A DNA stretch of 64,000 nt from Gammaproteobacteria bacterium UBA5109 (GTDB lineage Bacteria > Pseudomonadota > Gammaproteobacteria > Pseudomonadales > Pseudohongiellaceae): assembly GCA_002414385.1 (NCBI GenBank), contig DHZH01000003.1, positions 171,068 to 235,067 of the forward strand. The letters run 5' to 3'. The notes below the pieces were generated by a model, which ran no database searches, was not told where the DNA came from, and saw only the letters and a list, made by a program, of their open reading frames with translations. Of the stretch, positions 61,848-64,000 are shown piece after piece (positions within the stretch are counted from its first letter, which is position 1; each line of letters starts with the position of its first letter). The position numbers were made by a program, and so were the translations under genes.

Positions 61848-62888
61848 GTGTTAATCAAAACGAAAAAACAGATTCCTTCATCAGAAATTACCCCGGAGTC
61901 GGTTTACCGGAACCGCCGGGAATTTCTTAAAGGCTCCGCCAATATTGCCATGGGTGTCGGGGCAATTGGCAGCGGGCTGCTATCTCCAGGAGCGCTGGCA
62001 CAGGACGGCCTGATGGCCCGTGCACCGACTGATCTGAACCTGGCTTCCAAACCACAGTGGCTGGTGGATAAAGTCAGGAACAGAGCCGATGCACCCGCTT
62101 CCGGCCCCTTTACCACCGATGAGGCGCTGACGCCCTTCGAAGATGCCACCACCTATAATAATTTCTTTGAATTTGGTACCGGCAAAGGCGATCCGGCCAG
62201 CCGTTCCGGCGGTTTCAGTATTGACCCCTGGTCGGTAGAAATTGCCGGCGAGGTGAATCGGCCTGGCACCTATACCCTGGAGGATATTCTGGCTCCGCAT
62301 GCTTTTGAAGAACGTATTTATCGCCTGCGCTGCGTGGAAGCTTTTTCGCTGGTCGTTCCCTGGATTGGATTTCCACTGGCCGACCTGATTAACCGTTTTG
62401 AGCCTAACAGTAATGCCCGTTTTGTGGAGTTTGAGACTCTATACGATCCGGAGCAGATGCCCGGGCACCGGCAACGCCTGTCCTCGCTTACCTGGCCTTA
62501 CCGGGAAGGGCTGCGCATGGATGAGGCCATGCATCCGCTGACTATTATGGTCGTCGGTTTGTATGACGATATCCTGCCAACACAGAATGGCGCACCACTG
62601 CGCCTGATGGTGCCCTGGAAATATGGATTCAAAAGCATCAAATCCGTGGTGCGAATCAATTTTCGCCGTGACATGCCGCCGACTACCTGGAATGACTATG
62701 CCTCCAATGAATACGGCTTTTATTCCAATGTGAATCCGAATGTATCGCATCCGCGCTGGTCGCAGGCCATGGAAAGACGACTGCCTTCCGGCCTGTTTGA
62801 TCGTCGTATCGAAACGCAGATGTTCAATGGCTATGCCGATGAAGTAGCTCACCTTTATCAGGGAATGGATTTACGCGAATACTTCTAG
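61848..62888 (+). CDS. msrP: Protein-methionine-sulfoxide reductase catalytic subunit, copy 2
   Basis: 346 residues from GTG 61848 after GAGG (61838). Same length as copy 1 and nearly identical over long stretches, with a twin-arginine motif NRREFLKG, the cysteine in YRLRCVEAFSL and the FRRDMPPTTWND segment. Differences gather in the N-terminal third and around residue 210 (ETLYDPEQMPGHRQ versus ETLVDPQQFSEQRS). Both copies look active. MsrQ follows 65 bases later and probably serves both. Confidence 0.92.
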   Translation: MLIKTKKQIPSSEITPESVYRNRREFLKGSANIAMGVGAIGSGLLSPGALAQDGLMARAPTDLNLASKPQWLVDKVRNRADAPASGPFTTDEALTPFEDATTYNNFFEFGTGKGDPASRSGGFSIDPWSVEIAGEVNRPGTYTLEDILAPHAFEERIYRLRCVEAFSLVVPWIGFPLADLINRFEPNSNARFVEFETLYDPEQMPGHRQRLSSLTWPYREGLRMDEAMHPLTIMVVGLYDDILPTQNGAPLRLMVPWKYGFKSIKSVVRINFRRDMPPTTWNDYASNEYGFYSNVNPNVSHPRWSQAMERRLPSGLFDRRIETQMFNGYADEVAHLYQGMDLREYF

Positions 62889-62953
62889 TATCCGTAGCTG
62901 CTTAACAGACAAACTGTTTGTTCGCATTCGGTTTCTGCTATAAGGAATTCAAA

Positions 62954-63571
62954 TTGAAACCTGCTGTACTGATCAAGCCTGTTGTCTTTATCCTGTTTCT
63001 GCTGCCGGCACTGTATTATTTTTATGCAGTGTTTCTGGCCTTGCGGGGGGAAAACATCCTGGGGCCTGATCCGGCCTCGACCCTGGCGCTGGCGACAGGG
63101 GAATGGTCAATACGCATCCTGATTGCCTCCCTGGCGATTACCCCTTTACGTTATCTGTTCAAGGCCCCGAAACTGTGGAACTATCGGCGCATGATCGGCC
63201 TCTTTGCCCTGTTTTATGTGTGCCTGCATCTGCTGGTGTTTCTTATGTTCCTGCTGCAGTGGGACTGGTCAGCCATCGGGACGGAGATAGTCGAGCGGCC
63301 CTATATCACCATTGGCTTCAGTGCCTTTGTCCTGATGCTGCCGCTGGGCCTGACATCGACACACTGGGCGCAGCGCAAGCTGAAGCGTAACTGGAAGCGT
63401 CTGCACCGTCTGGTTTATGTCATCAACATACTGGCAGTTATCCATGTCATCTGGATTGTGCGTTCGAGCTATTTCGATGCTGTCCTCTACGGTTCACTAG
63501 TGTTTATACTTTTGCTATACAGGATTCTGCATAAAAATATCCCTGCTGTAAGGCGATTTGCATTGGTATAA
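62954..63571 (+). CDS. msrQ: Heme-binding membrane subunit MsrQ
   Basis: 205 residues from TTG 62954, supported by AAGGA at 62942-62946 and by the family N-terminus; the frame opens at 62918. Six hydrophobic helices with histidines in LHLLVFLMF, KRLHRLVYV and LAVIHVIW that bind b-type heme. It takes electrons from flavin reductase or quinol and feeds MsrP in the periplasm. Last gene before the rRNA operon, the order I recall from Pseudomonas. Confidence 0.9.
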   Translation: MKPAVLIKPVVFILFLLPALYYFYAVFLALRGENILGPDPASTLALATGEWSIRILIASLAITPLRYLFKAPKLWNYRRMIGLFALFYVCLHLLVFLMFLLQWDWSAIGTEIVERPYITIGFSAFVLMLPLGLTSTHWAQRKLKRNWKRLHRLVYVINILAVIHVIWIVRSSYFDAVLYGSLVFILLLYRILHKNIPAVRRFALV

Positions 63572-63692
63572 CCGTCGTGGGTGGCATATGTCCGGACAGG
63601 TTCAAATCAGGCTTGATTGGGGGTCCAAATATCGCCTCCAAAATGGGGCAAAAAAAGCTCTCAAAAACTTAATATAATTTCCTTGTAAACCC

Positions 63693-63720
63693 TTGCTAGT
63701 TGCGGATCTATCTGTATAAT
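63693..63720 (+). promoter_or_regulatory. rRNA operon core promoter
   Basis: TTGCTA at 63693-63698, 16-base spacer, perfect TATAAT at 63715-63720, then GCGCG, the GC-rich discriminator typical of stringently controlled rRNA promoters. Confidence 0.9.
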
Positions 63721-63741
63721 GCGCGTTCCCTGTTTAGGGGA

Positions 63742-63753
63742 AGCTCTTTAACA
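63742..63753 (+). promoter_or_regulatory. boxA antitermination element
   Basis: AGCTCTTTAACA differs from the boxA consensus TGCTCTTTAACA only in the first base. It recruits NusB/NusE for rRNA antitermination. Confidence 0.88.
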
Positions 63754-63903
63754 AGTAGATCAAGTAATAGATGTGGGTGTTTGCCTGATGTGTTTGCGTC
63801 ACAAAACGTAGACTCAAAATGGTAGACAACTACGTTGATTCAAGCGTGATTGTTTCTTCGGAAATAATCATCTCGACAGTAGTTTTATATCTGATTGAGT
63901 CAT

Positions 63904-63928
63904 AGTCCTCTTTCGAAAGGAAGGGACT
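63904..63928 (+). other. Leader hairpin in pre-16S RNA
   Basis: AGTCCT and TTTC pair with GGAA and GGGACT around a GAAA tetraloop, with one bulged base. It lies 50 bases before the mature 16S end; it may be part of the processing stem region. Confidence 0.5.
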
Positions 63929-63978
63929 TAAAAGATCAAGTCGTTGTTAATCAAGTTGTATAACAATGCAAAAACTCT

Positions 63979-64000
63979 TAACTGAAGAGTTTGATCATGG
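63979..64000 (+). rRNA. 16S ribosomal RNA, first 22 bases
   Basis: TGAAGAGTTTGATCATGG is the conserved 5' end of 16S rRNA; alignment with E. coli puts base 1 near 63979. The gene continues past the right edge. Confidence 0.95.

Larger units (their letters stand above)
63572..63978 (+). promoter_or_regulatory. Promoter and leader region of the rRNA operon
   Basis: A 407-base gap without genes. From left: an A/T-rich stretch (about 63645-63690) like an UP element, the core promoter at 63693-63720, a GC-rich discriminator, boxA at 63742, and leader hairpins up to the 16S start. Confidence 0.85.

Noticed and set aside
1..64000. CRISPR arrays, insertion sequences, integrases, prophage genes and tRNA genes
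   Set aside because: No regularly spaced repeats, transposase or integrase motifs, or tRNA-like TTCGA arms in a cloverleaf were seen by eye anywhere in the window.

Overview
The window reads as a chromosomal segment of a marine, heterotrophic gammaproteobacterium, probably near the Pseudomonadales/Cellvibrionales or oligotrophic marine gammaproteobacteria (inference from gene content and order; no search was run). Two backbones support this. bamD / rluD / pgeF / clpB is the usual gammaproteobacterial neighbourhood. ilvI-ilvH ... ilvC ... pssA-msrP-msrQ-16S rRNA matches the order I recall from Pseudomonas aeruginosa. Both backbones are interrupted here by extra genes. The sequence looks chromosomal throughout: I saw no insertion sequence, prophage, CRISPR array or tRNA.

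Layout. 1-200: tail of an MFS transporter. 544-3924: a two-gene cassette of unknown function (large secreted protein plus DUF6152 protein), present twice in tandem. 4169-10558: a tightly packed cluster with a membrane-anchored accessory protein, a sodium/solute symporter, an unlisted 39-residue membrane microprotein, an aspartate-carbamoyltransferase homologue that has lost the aspartate-binding residues, an asparagine-synthase-like amidotransferase and an M20 carbamoylase-like hydrolase. This cluster is my best candidate for an undescribed pathway. 10563-15309: a cytochrome c/PQQ dehydrogenase and the AmmeMemoRadiSam pair. 15366-18547: an ATP-grasp/alpha-E operon facing Anbu proteasome-like copy 1. 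18658-24035: phosphoribosyltransferase, Na+/alanine symporter, a long palindromic element, bamD, rluD, pgeF. 24047-28093: transglutaminase with Anbu copy 2. 28378-30975: clpB with a clear heat-shock promoter.

31071-40274 holds mostly single genes: Nudix hydrolase, TPR protein, alkaline phosphatase, exopolyphosphatase, DUF4159 protein, dipeptidase, patatin, a small secreted protein and a metallo-beta-lactamase-fold protein. 40366-42948 is the ilvIH operon with a long leader carrying a Leu/Ile/Val-rich leader peptide. 43122-46909: an NTF2-like protein, a DUF4212/symporter pair and an exported FAH-family protein. 47177-57258 is a complete fatty-acid degradation operon (acyltransferase-hydrolase fusion, acyl-CoA ligase, thiolase, bifunctional dehydrogenase/hydratase, acyl-CoA dehydrogenase). 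57260-63571: glycerophosphodiester phosphodiesterase, ilvC, pssA, two tandem msrP copies and msrQ. The window ends with an rRNA promoter, leader and the first bases of 16S rRNA.

The lifestyle suggested is aerobic use of lipids, amino acids and organic acids through sodium-coupled uptake, with periplasmic methionine-sulfoxide repair and phosphate scavenging. Functions come from motif recognition by eye. Starts were moved from the longest frame where ribosome-binding sites, signal peptides or family N-termini argued for it.
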